Source: Phormidesmis priestleyi Ana (lineage in GTDB: Bacteria > Cyanobacteriota > Cyanobacteriia > Phormidesmidales > Phormidesmidaceae). Taken from it: 64,000 nt of DNA. Made by a program: the position numbers and the translations under genes. The notes beneath the pieces are model-generated. The model was not told the origin of the DNA. It did no database searches and worked only from the letters and a program-made list of their open reading frames with translations. The stretch covers positions 1 through 64,000 of the forward strand of contig LJZR01000005.1 in assembly GCA_001314865.1 (NCBI GenBank). Reading direction: 5' to 3'. Shown in pieces: positions 29,701 through 39,156 of the stretch (its first letter is position 1; each line of letters starts with the position of its first letter).

Positions 29701-31126
29701 CGCCGCTGCTAGCGTTGGCGGCATGAAGCGCTGCGCCCAGCTAATGCTGCGCTATAGCAAACGGCGAAAAGTTTCGACCGGCAGACTGTTAGATAATCCA
29801 GTGACACTCACGCGACTGACCTGGCTGACAAATGCAATTGCTGCAGTAGAAAGTCTTGTAACCCTTGCGGCCAATCGCCTAGATAGCCATTTGCCCGTTC
29901 CCGAAGAGATTTTTGCAGCCTGCAAAATTACTGGCCCTGAGTTTTACTGGCAAGCGGCCGATCATCTCATGCAGTGTCTGGGCGGACGTGGTTATATTGA
30001 GACCAACTTGGCGCCACAAATCATGAGAGACGCCAGAGTGCTAAGGATTTTTGAAGGGCCTACAGAGTCTTTGGCAATGTATTTGGGCGCTAGGATACTT
30101 AACCAAGGCGCAGATTTAAAGACATTCTTGCAAGAGCTGGAAACGCCAGAGATTGGAGAATCGTTGTTTGCAGCAGCCGATTTGATTTTGGCTCATTATT
30201 TGAGTGAGAAATCACCTTTTTCAGAAGCGTTGACGGCTCGGCGGCAGGCGAATTTTGCTATTGGAAACATTGCAGGCTGGGCGATATTGCTCGCAGCGCT
30301 GAAGGCGAGTTCGGCACCTTCAGGAGCGATCGCATGGGGTCAACATTCTTTTGATCAAGCAGTGACGCAGGCCTTGCAAACGAATCCTAATGAGGGTGCT
30401 GTGTGTGGTGCGATCGCACTGAGTGAACAGGTTGAACAATACCAACAAAGCATTGGTGACATTGAGCAAACCCTGCCAGGGGCAGATGACACCGCAGATG
30501 AGTTATTAGCCATTGGGCCGTTGGCTAAACATGCGGTTGAGCCTTCCACCGGTCACCTGGCACCGCTAAACTCTACAGATCCTCACGCTAAGACAGATCA
30601 TGCTCAGACAGATCATGCCTGGATAGATAAATTTCAAAAAGATCAACAATCTACTGCAAAGCAAGAGCGAACCCTAATAGATTGGATGAGTCAGTGGCTA
30701 TCTGCCCAGTTAGCTGTCGCTGCCAACAGCATTGATCCTGCGAAAGCCTTTGCTGAGTATGGTTTAGATTCGGTTTTGGCCGTTGAACTCGCGCAAGATC
30801 TGAGTGTGTTCTTAGGGTTGCAGGAGCCATTAGAGGTGACGCTGGCCTGGAATTTTCCAACAATTCAGGCATTGGCCAGTCACTTAGCCAGCCGGCGCCT
30901 AACCGGCCATTTGGATTCTTTGGCCAACCAGTCAGATACTCCGAGAATCTATCAGTCGGAGAAGCAGTCGGAGAAGCAGGCAGAGAAGCAGTCGGAGAAA
31001 CAGGCAGAGAAATCTGTAGTGAAAAAAAACAGTTCTCCTAAAATCAATACCTCGTTTGAAAATCTTTCTGACGCTGAGGTCGTTGATGCGCTAGCCGCAG
31101 AACTCTCGACTGTGAGGAGAAAATAG
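26774..31126 (+). CDS. Fatty acyl-AMP ligase (FAAL) - acyl-CoA dehydrogenase - ACP tridomain loading protein
   Basis: 1450 aa: FAAL ([33 protein letters not shown]...[19 protein letters not shown]...[36 protein letters not shown]); ACAD ([21 protein letters not shown]...[15 protein letters not shown]...[44 protein letters not shown]); ACP ([18 protein letters not shown]). GTG start at 26774 or ATG at 26795. Confidence 0.92.
   Translation: [1450 protein letters not shown]
28139..28228 (+). repeat. Six tandem 15-bp units ([10 protein letters not shown]) in the FAAL coding region
   Basis: gatagccaagagtct / gatagccgagagtct array. Confidence 0.95.
30953..31012 (+). repeat. 12-bp-period tandem repeat (QSEK/QAEK) in the FAAL-ACAD-ACP C-terminus
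   Basis: cagtcggagaagcagtcggagaagcaggcagagaagcagtcggagaaacaggcagagaaa. Confidence 0.93.
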
Positions 31127-31128
31127 GT

Positions 31129-34100
31129 ATGACGCAGTCTCACAGCACCAGTCGTAGCACGAGTTACAGCACCAGTTCTAACAAACGCCCTCAGCAAATT
31201 CCTGCTAACTATCGCGATTTGTTGCAAGAAGCGACTGTGCAGATTCGCAAGCTGCGCAATCAAGTAGATGACTTAGAACAGCGTCAATCTGAGCCGATCG
31301 CTATTGTGGGCATGAGTTGCCGGTTTCCGGGGGGCGCTAATACTCCCGAAGCCTATTGGGATCTATTGCGTAACGGCGTTGATGCGGTTAGAGAGATTCC
31401 GATTGAGCGATGGAACGTAGATGACTACTATGATAGTGACGCTGATGCGCCGGGCAAAATGTACACCCGCTATGGCAGCTTTATCGACGATATTGATAAA
31501 TTTGACTCGCAGTTTTTTGGCATTTCGCCCCGTGAAGCCCATAGCCTTGATCCACAACAGCGATTGCTGTTGGAAGCAAGTTACATCGCTTTAGAGAATG
31601 CAGGACTTCCCCCGTTTGACCTCCAGGGCAGCGCGACTGGCGTTTTTGTGGGACTGAGCTTTGATGACTATGCGCAGCGCAGCGTTCGCTCAGGCGATTT
31701 GACCCAGATTGATGCGTTTAGCAGCCTGGGAAATACTCGCAGCATTGCCGCAGGACGAATCTCCTATGTGTTTGGCTTTCAGGGGCCTACCATGCAGCTC
31801 GACACGACTTGTTCTTCGTCTTTGCTAGCTGTTCATTTGGCCTGTCAGAGCCTGCGCAGCGGAGAATCCAATTTGGCTTTAGCAGGCGGCGTGAGCCTCA
31901 TGTTGTCTCCTGAAGTGACTGTCGGCTTTTGCAAGCTTAAGGCACTCTCGCCCGATGGACGATGTAAAACCTTTGATGCGGCAGCCGATGGCTATGGTCG
32001 AGGAGAAGGCTGTGGCATGGTTGTGCTTAAGCGACTGAACGATGCGATCGCCAATCAAGACAACATTCTTGCGCTCGTTACTGGGTCTGCCGTTAACCAT
32101 GACGGTATGAGCAACGGCCTAACTGCCCCCAACGGCTGCGCCCAAACAGCGGTCATCCGTCAGGCCCTAACTAATGCCAATCTTTCCCCGGCGCAAGTTC
32201 AATATGTAGAGGCCCACGGCACAGGTACTCCGCTGGGCGATCCGATAGAGCTGTTGTCGTTACATAAAGCTTTTGGCGATCGCCCCTCACCGCTATTGGT
32301 GGGTTGCGTAAAAACAAACTTGGGACATTTGGAAGCGGCAGCAGGCGTAGCCGGACTGATGAAAGTAATTCTGGCCTTGCAGCATCGACAAGTTCCGCCC
32401 CACCTCTATCTTAAAAACCCCAACCCCCATATCCCCTGGCAGAATTTGGCCATTGAGGTGCCTCGGCAGCTAACCAATTGGCCCGATACAACAGAGATTA
32501 GGCGAGCGGGACTGAGCGGATTTGGCATGAGCGGCACGAATGTTCACCTCATTGTTGAAGAAGCCGTCAGCGAAATTGTTGCTTCTGAAAATCTTGCGGC
32601 ACCCGACCGCTCTGAACATATTCTGGCTCTATCTGCTAAAAGTGAGACAGCCTTACATTCATTGGTAGAGCGCTACAGGCGTTGGATTCCTCAGTCAACA
32701 GCAGCCCTGGCTGATATTTGTTTTATGGCAGGAACTGGGCGATCGCACTTCAAACATCGCCTTGCCCTTGTCGCCCCCACCAAAGAAAACCTGACTCAAC
32801 AGCTAGAAGCTTTCGTCAACAACTCTCCTAGCCCCCATTCCCTTACAAATTCCTCCTTTACTCGCCATAACATAGCCTTTCTCTTCACTGGTCAAGGGTC
32901 TCAATATATTGGCATGGGCCAGCAACTCTACGAAACCGAGCCCGTTTTTCGCGACGCTCTAGATCGCTGCGCAGCCATCCTAGCCAATCACAACATCAAT
33001 CTTATCGATCTCCTCTATGCCCCACTCCCCATTCCCCATCTCCCCACCTCCCACTTCCCCACCTCCCACCTCCCCACGCCCCACCACCCCACCTCCCCAC
33101 TAAACCAAACCGCCTACGCCCAACCTGCCCTCTTCGCGATCGCCCACGCCCTCACGCAACTCTGGGCCGCTTGGGGCATCCGGCCCGACTGCGTATTGGG
33201 TCATAGCATTGGAGAATATGCCGCTGCTCACATTGCTGGCGTTATCAGCTTAGAAGACGGCCTACGGTTGATTGCCATCCGAGGTCAGCTGATGCAATCT
33301 ATTTCAGCAGGCGGTGGTATGGCAGCGATCATGGCAAACGAAGAACAAATAAAGTCTCTTTTGCCGGAGGGAATTTTACCGGAGCAAATTGAAATTGCAG
33401 CAATTAACGGGCCAGAAAATACGGTCATATCGGGTGATTTGAGGGTTTTAAATACGGTTGTTTCACAGCTGCAGGCTCAAGGACTCAGGGCAAGGCTGCT
33501 AAATGTTTCTCATGCCTTTCATTCAGTGCATGTAGAACCTATGCTGGCTGAGTTTGAGCAGGTGGCTCGTGGCATCAGTTTTTACCCTCCGACTATCGAT
33601 TTTATTTCCAGCATGACGGGAAAAGTTGCTAATACGGAGGTCACTCAACCTGACTACTGGATTCGGCAAATTCGTCAGCCCGTGCAGTTTGCAATGGCGA
33701 TAGAAACCTTAGTCGCCCAAAGCGCTGAGGCGGTTTGTAGCCACTTTATTGAAATTGGCCCTCAGCCCACATTGATTGCCCTTGGACAAGCCTGTGTAGA
33801 CTCTTTGTCTGTGCCGCTACAGGCGCCATTACAGATGCAATGGCTACCTAGCCTCGCCCTTGAAAAGCGCAACACAGCAGGAGATCCGATCACTCCTCGC
33901 TCAGATTGGAAGACGATACTGTCCAGTTTGGGACGGTTCTACGAAGCGGGTGGTGCAGTGGACTGGGCCGGTGTGGATAAGTCATATCCTCGGCAGCCGG
34001 TACTGTTGCCGAACTATCCTTTTGAGCGCCAGCGGTACTGGTTAGAACCCGAGATAAGGTCACCCAAGCGCTTTGGTGCATCATTGGCTGTATCACAGGT

Positions 34101-37100
34101 CGATCATCCGCTTTTGGGGCGATCGCTCTTGCTAGCGAGTCATCGTATCCGCTGTTTTGAAGCACAGCTTCAGCCGAATGAACCCCTAAAGTGGTCAGAC
34201 CATACCGTATTTGGCACCGCGCTGATGCCCGCAGCCGCTTACTTAGAAATCGCAATAGCTGCGGGTAAAGAAATATTTGACAACAGCTATTGCCTAACAC
34301 AAGTGTCTTTTCACAAAGGGCTTTGGCTAACACCAGATGCTCTTCAGCTGCAAACGGTTGTGACTCATTTAGATTCAAAGAAAGCAGAGAAGTCCAAAAG
34401 ATCTGAAGAAAGATTTGAATTTGAAATTAGCAGCCTAGATAGCGTTAGTCAGGGAACAGGGCAATGGATCAGTCATGTTACGGGCATACTTGCCGCTGAT
34501 TGGGTGCCACCTGTGGAGAATGTTGACCTAGCGGATATTCAGCAACGTCTGCCTGATTGCCGACCGGCTGCGCAGCTTTATCAGCAGTTTTCTGCGAAGA
34601 AGATTGACTATGGAGTTTCTTTCCAAGGCATTAGACGAGTTTGGTCCAAGTCGGCCATAGAGGCACTTGCTCAAGTTGAGCTTCCCAATGAAAATGTTTT
34701 GGGGCAGACTTCGACTCGGGCAGCCTCTTTCCTCATGCATCCAGTATTACTAGATGCTGGCCTACAGGTTGCAGGCGTCACGCTACCTAAGACAAATGAT
34801 GACACCAGCAACAGTTATTTACCCATAGCCATCGAAAAATTTAGCCAGTATCAGACCCCGCTAGACTCCAAACTCTGGGTGTACGCACACCGGCGCAGTG
34901 GGGATAGTCGCGATGATGGTTCAGATCGTTTTAGTCGCCGCGAAATAGAGGTTATAGATGTTAGTTGGATCTCTGAGCAGGGGCAAGTACTTGCTTACAT
35001 GGCTGGGTTGAGGCTGCAACTTGTTCATCATGATCCTGACGCTAAGCCCGGCCAAGATAGCAAAACTCAGTGGCTCCATGAAATAGTTTGGCGATCGCAC
35101 CCCTTGCCGCAAACGGCTGGCGATTTTTTGCGATCGCCTGGTGAGCTGCGCAATCAGCTCAAGCCCTTCTTTACTCAGCTTATTCAACAATCCGACTTTG
35201 TTATATACCAGTCTCTCCAGCGAGAACTCAACACATTAGCCCTGGCTTATATCCAAGCGGCTCTGTTAACGTTGGGCTGGTCGGAAAAATTAGGCGAAAC
35301 AGTTACCGCATCAGGTTTAGCCAGATCTTTGCAAGTCACGCCGCAGCATGAGCCGCTATTGGCACACTGTTTGAAACTGCTCAGAGCAGCCGATCAGGCC
35401 ATTGCACAGCCTCAGCAGTATTATCAGTCGCTCAGCCAACATCCGCAGATTGCAGCTGAAGTAGCCCTTCTTAGACGCTGTGGTGAAAACCTAGCCGAGG
35501 CTTTGCAAGGAAAGAAAGATCCTCTCACCTTGCTTTTTCCAGAAGGTAACTTAACCGGACTCACTCAGCTTTACCAGCATTCAACCGGTTCACGGGTGAT
35601 GAATCAACTTGTGCAGGCGGCAGTGGTCGGGGCGATCGCACAAGCACCCAACCGCAGACCGCTGCGCATTCTGGAAATAGGCGCTGGCACAGGGGGCACC
35701 ACCGCTGGCCTATTGCCCCAACTATCGGCCCTAGCGTGTGAAATCACCTACCTATTCACCGATATTTCGCCTCGCTTTATCAACGCTGCAAAAAATCGCT
35801 TTCAAGATTTTTCATTCGTAGAGTATTCTTTGTTGAACATAGAGAACTCATCCGCCGCGCAGGGCTTTAGCGCTGATTTTGACATTGTGATTGCGGCTAA
35901 TGTGCTGCATGCTACGGCTGACTTACCGCAAACATTCGCCAATGTTAAAGCGCTTTTAGCACCTGGCGGACAGCTCATATTACTCGAAGGCGTTCAACCG
36001 GTTCCTTGGGTTGATCTTGTCTTTGGTCTTACACCCGGTTGGTGGCGGTTTACCGATACTGCGCTTCGGCGCGATCATCCTTTGATTTGTACAGACCAGT
36101 GGAAAACACTGCTGGCCTCTGCGGGCTTTGACGCAGTAGAAAGTCTACGGCCAGAGTTTGAGGGTGATTTAGAGATTTCTCAATCGGTGCTGATTGCACA
36201 GACTCACAAGCTTGCCCAAAAGCGTTGGGGTTTATGCGGAGAGGTGTTGGGTGTAAGTTCGATAGTGGCCCTGCTGCAAGAACAAGGTCAGCCATTTGAA
36301 GCGCTCTACCAAGCAGAAGATCAAGTGTTTGATGGGGTAGTTTATACATTGCCAACGAGACCTTTACCTACAGATGTAACACCTCCAGATATAGCTCTTG
36401 TTACAGCGACAGAAACCATTTGCCGTCAGGCATTAGAAACGATACAAATGCTGGCAAAGCAGCCCAATTCTCCTCGACTCTACTTTGTCAGTACTGATGT
36501 CACACCCGAAACTCAGTTAGTTCATGCTGGGTTATGGGGTCTGCTGCATACTGCGCAGCTAGAGCATCCTGGACTTCGCTGTACTTATATTCAGGCAGAG
36601 ACTCCTGAGCAAATAGTGGCTGAACTGCTGTCAGACTCGGTTGAAACCCAGGTGATTTATCGCGATCGCACTCGCCATGTCGCCAGAATAGAAAACTATC
36701 CAGAAGAAGACCAAAACAATCCTCGAAAAGAGAGCTTTAGTACCACAGAAACCACACAGCTCGTCGCAGATTCTACCGGTACGCTCACGGGTTTGCGCTG
36801 GCAACCTACCCCACGCCGACAACCCAATGAGACAGAGGTAGAAATTCGCATTTGTGCCACAGGGCTCAACTTTCGAGATGTGCTAATTGCGATGGGACAG
36901 TATCCTGATGCAGCGCCTTTGGGATGTGAATGCGTGGGTGAAATTGTCAGCGTGGGTAGTTCAGTCAGTGCAGTGTCAGAGCTGTCAGTTGGCCAGCGGG
37001 TGTGGGCGATCGCAGGCGGTAGCTTTGCTCAATATGTGACAGTTCCTGTTGAGCTGGTGGCGCCTGTGCCCGAATCGCTCACTGATTCAGCCGCCGTCAC

Positions 37101-39156
37101 CTTACCTGTTGCCTTTAGCACCGCTTACTATAGCCTTTGCCAGCTAGCGCAGTTGCAAAGGGGCGAGCGGGTGCTCATTCACTCAGCCGCTGGCGGCGTT
37201 GGTCAAGCCGCTGTGCAAATTGCCCAGCAAGCAGGCGCTGAAATATTTGCAACAGCCAGCCCTCGCAAATGGGAAACCTTGCGCGCGTTAGGCATTACCC
37301 ACATTATGAACTCTCGCACTTTGACCTTTGCTGATGAGATTATGTCGCTCACTAACGGTGAAGGCGTCGATGTTATTCTCAATGCCCTGCCTGGAGAATT
37401 TCGCACTAAAAGTCTTGACTCTTTGGGGCAAAAGGGCCGCTTTGTAGAAATTGGTAAGGGTGAGGGGCTAAGCTGCGAAGAAATCGTTTGTATGCGCCCT
37501 GATATCGATTACTTTACGGTAGATCTAGCGGCGCTGTGTGTGGAGCAACCCCAACAGATTCAGGCGATGCTGCGCCAACTTGGAGCAGAAGTTACGGCGG
37601 GTCATTGGCGATCGCTCCCCGTTACCCCGTTCACCGCATCGGATACTATTTCAGCTTTTCGCACCTTACAGCAGGGAAAACATACCGGAAAAATCGTCCT
37701 CACTCACGATGCGACCAGCGACGATTCAACCAGAGTGTCTGGCTCTATATCTGGCTCAACATCTGGCCCAACATCTGGCTCAACATCTGGTCCAACATCT
37801 AGTGAAGCAGCCAGGTCTCCATCAGCTGTGAAGTTTCACACTGACGCTAGCTACCTAATCACAGGTGGACTAGGTGGCTTGGGCTTAGTGATGGCTGAGT
37901 GGATGGCAAAACAGGGGGCGAGGCGCGTTATTTTGCTAGGTCGTCAGGCTCCTGATTCCACAGCTCAAATCGTGATTGATCGATTAATTAATAACGGCAT
38001 CAGCGTGGAGGTAATGTCAGCCGATGTCGCTGACTCAATTGCGATGGCCACAGCCCTTGACCGAATTAATCAGGCTACTGACCACCCTTTAAGGGGCGTT
38101 ATTCATGCGGCAGGCGTGCTAGACGATGGCCTCATTCAACAGCTCACTTGGGAAAATTTTGAGCCTGTTTTCGCTGCCAAAGCAACCGGTGCCTGGAACC
38201 TTCACACCCTTACTCAAAACAATGAGTTAGATTTCTTTATTCTGTTCTCTTCTGCCGCTGCCCTGTTTGGATCGCCCGGTCAGGCAAACCATGCCGCCGC
38301 TAACGCCTTTTTAGATGGGCTTGCCCACTACCGCAATCAGGTCGGATTGCCTGCCCTTAGTATTAACTGGGGCGCTTGGTCTACTGTCGGCTCTGCGCTG
38401 AAATATCAACAACAGGGAATTCTCGAACACTTCCCCGGCATTGAAACTATTGATCCGAAAAGCGGAATTGCTCAGCTAGAAAAAATCTGGTCAACCACTA
38501 CCCCGCAGGTTGGCATTGTTCCTATTGACTGGCAAGTTTTTCTAACCCAAAACAATTTACAGTCCAATCCTCTGTTTCAAACCCAAGCCCAGACTCATGC
38601 CCAGACTCACGCCCAGACTCACGCCCAGACTCACGGCTTAATGGCTGAACGAAACCGAGGCGTCACCTCACCCTCTTCTATATCGTCTTCTCTTCTGATT
38701 GACCTCACTCACGCCACTCCAGAGCAAAAAAGAGAACGTCTTGACCTTTACCTCTGCAACCAAATCTGCAAAACACTGGGTTTTTCAAACCATGAATTGG
38801 ATCGGCAAACGGGCTTTTTTGATCTTGGCATGGATTCACTCACAGCGTTGGAACTCAAGAACAGCTTACAGACTGATTTAGGGCTGGTTTTGCCTAGCAC
38901 GCTGGCGTTTGACTACCCTACGGTAGAGGCTTTGTTGGACTACTTAGCAGCGCAGCTCATAGAAAACGTAGAAAACATAGGGAAAGCAGAACAGGCAGAA
39001 CAAGGGCACGAACAAACTCATCTACCTAGCGAACCCCGCGATCCGGCTGAAATGACCGAGGTGAGAGCAGACTTGCTACAAGGAGACGCGCTGATTAGCC
39101 AACTCGATCAGACGCTATCAGATCTTGAAAATCTGTTTGAGGAGGATACCCCATGA
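31129..39156 (+). CDS. Type I PKS, KS-AT-DH-cMT-ER-KR-ACP (highly reducing, C-methylating)
   Basis: 2675 aa: KS DTTCSSSLLAVHLACQSL, VEAHGTGTPLGDPIE; AT FLFTGQGSQYIGMGQQLYETEP, GHSIGEYAAAH, HAFHS (malonyl-type); DH SDHTVFGTALMPAAAYLEIA, DAGLQ; cMT LRILEIGAGTGGTTAGLLPQL; ER LIHSAAGGVGQAAVQIAQQAG; KR SYLITGGLGGLGLVMAEWMA; ACP FFDLGMDSLTALELKNSL. Confidence 0.95.
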   Translation: MTQSHSTSRSTSYSTSSNKRPQQIPANYRDLLQEATVQIRKLRNQVDDLEQRQSEPIAIVGMSCRFPGGANTPEAYWDLLRNGVDAVREIPIERWNVDDYYDSDADAPGKMYTRYGSFIDDIDKFDSQFFGISPREAHSLDPQQRLLLEASYIALENAGLPPFDLQGSATGVFVGLSFDDYAQRSVRSGDLTQIDAFSSLGNTRSIAAGRISYVFGFQGPTMQLDTTCSSSLLAVHLACQSLRSGESNLALAGGVSLMLSPEVTVGFCKLKALSPDGRCKTFDAAADGYGRGEGCGMVVLKRLNDAIANQDNILALVTGSAVNHDGMSNGLTAPNGCAQTAVIRQALTNANLSPAQVQYVEAHGTGTPLGDPIELLSLHKAFGDRPSPLLVGCVKTNLGHLEAAAGVAGLMKVILALQHRQVPPHLYLKNPNPHIPWQNLAIEVPRQLTNWPDTTEIRRAGLSGFGMSGTNVHLIVEEAVSEIVASENLAAPDRSEHILALSAKSETALHSLVERYRRWIPQSTAALADICFMAGTGRSHFKHRLALVAPTKENLTQQLEAFVNNSPSPHSLTNSSFTRHNIAFLFTGQGSQYIGMGQQLYETEPVFRDALDRCAAILANHNINLIDLLYAPLPIPHLPTSHFPTSHLPTPHHPTSPLNQTAYAQPALFAIAHALTQLWAAWGIRPDCVLGHSIGEYAAAHIAGVISLEDGLRLIAIRGQLMQSISAGGGMAAIMANEEQIKSLLPEGILPEQIEIAAINGPENTVISGDLRVLNTVVSQLQAQGLRARLLNVSHAFHSVHVEPMLAEFEQVARGISFYPPTIDFISSMTGKVANTEVTQPDYWIRQIRQPVQFAMAIETLVAQSAEAVCSHFIEIGPQPTLIALGQACVDSLSVPLQAPLQMQWLPSLALEKRNTAGDPITPRSDWKTILSSLGRFYEAGGAVDWAGVDKSYPRQPVLLPNYPFERQRYWLEPEIRSPKRFGASLAVSQVDHPLLGRSLLLASHRIRCFEAQLQPNEPLKWSDHTVFGTALMPAAAYLEIAIAAGKEIFDNSYCLTQVSFHKGLWLTPDALQLQTVVTHLDSKKAEKSKRSEERFEFEISSLDSVSQGTGQWISHVTGILAADWVPPVENVDLADIQQRLPDCRPAAQLYQQFSAKKIDYGVSFQGIRRVWSKSAIEALAQVELPNENVLGQTSTRAASFLMHPVLLDAGLQVAGVTLPKTNDDTSNSYLPIAIEKFSQYQTPLDSKLWVYAHRRSGDSRDDGSDRFSRREIEVIDVSWISEQGQVLAYMAGLRLQLVHHDPDAKPGQDSKTQWLHEIVWRSHPLPQTAGDFLRSPGELRNQLKPFFTQLIQQSDFVIYQSLQRELNTLALAYIQAALLTLGWSEKLGETVTASGLARSLQVTPQHEPLLAHCLKLLRAADQAIAQPQQYYQSLSQHPQIAAEVALLRRCGENLAEALQGKKDPLTLLFPEGNLTGLTQLYQHSTGSRVMNQLVQAAVVGAIAQAPNRRPLRILEIGAGTGGTTAGLLPQLSALACEITYLFTDISPRFINAAKNRFQDFSFVEYSLLNIENSSAAQGFSADFDIVIAANVLHATADLPQTFANVKALLAPGGQLILLEGVQPVPWVDLVFGLTPGWWRFTDTALRRDHPLICTDQWKTLLASAGFDAVESLRPEFEGDLEISQSVLIAQTHKLAQKRWGLCGEVLGVSSIVALLQEQGQPFEALYQAEDQVFDGVVYTLPTRPLPTDVTPPDIALVTATETICRQALETIQMLAKQPNSPRLYFVSTDVTPETQLVHAGLWGLLHTAQLEHPGLRCTYIQAETPEQIVAELLSDSVETQVIYRDRTRHVARIENYPEEDQNNPRKESFSTTETTQLVADSTGTLTGLRWQPTPRRQPNETEVEIRICATGLNFRDVLIAMGQYPDAAPLGCECVGEIVSVGSSVSAVSELSVGQRVWAIAGGSFAQYVTVPVELVAPVPESLTDSAAVTLPVAFSTAYYSLCQLAQLQRGERVLIHSAAGGVGQAAVQIAQQAGAEIFATASPRKWETLRALGITHIMNSRTLTFADEIMSLTNGEGVDVILNALPGEFRTKSLDSLGQKGRFVEIGKGEGLSCEEIVCMRPDIDYFTVDLAALCVEQPQQIQAMLRQLGAEVTAGHWRSLPVTPFTASDTISAFRTLQQGKHTGKIVLTHDATSDDSTRVSGSISGSTSGPTSGSTSGPTSSEAARSPSAVKFHTDASYLITGGLGGLGLVMAEWMAKQGARRVILLGRQAPDSTAQIVIDRLINNGISVEVMSADVADSIAMATALDRINQATDHPLRGVIHAAGVLDDGLIQQLTWENFEPVFAAKATGAWNLHTLTQNNELDFFILFSSAAALFGSPGQANHAAANAFLDGLAHYRNQVGLPALSINWGAWSTVGSALKYQQQGILEHFPGIETIDPKSGIAQLEKIWSTTTPQVGIVPIDWQVFLTQNNLQSNPLFQTQAQTHAQTHAQTHAQTHGLMAERNRGVTSPSSISSSLLIDLTHATPEQKRERLDLYLCNQICKTLGFSNHELDRQTGFFDLGMDSLTALELKNSLQTDLGLVLPSTLAFDYPTVEALLDYLAAQLIENVENIGKAEQAEQGHEQTHLPSEPRDPAEMTEVRADLLQGDALISQLDQTLSDLENLFEEDTP
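33020..33105 (+). repeat. CCCCAYY-type heptamer-like repeat cluster inside the PKS1 AT coding sequence (STRR-like)
   Basis: ccccactccccattccccatctccccacctcccacttccccacctcccacctccccacgccccaccaccccacctccccac encodes PLPIPHLPTSHFPTSHLPTPHHPTSP. Confidence 0.8.
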
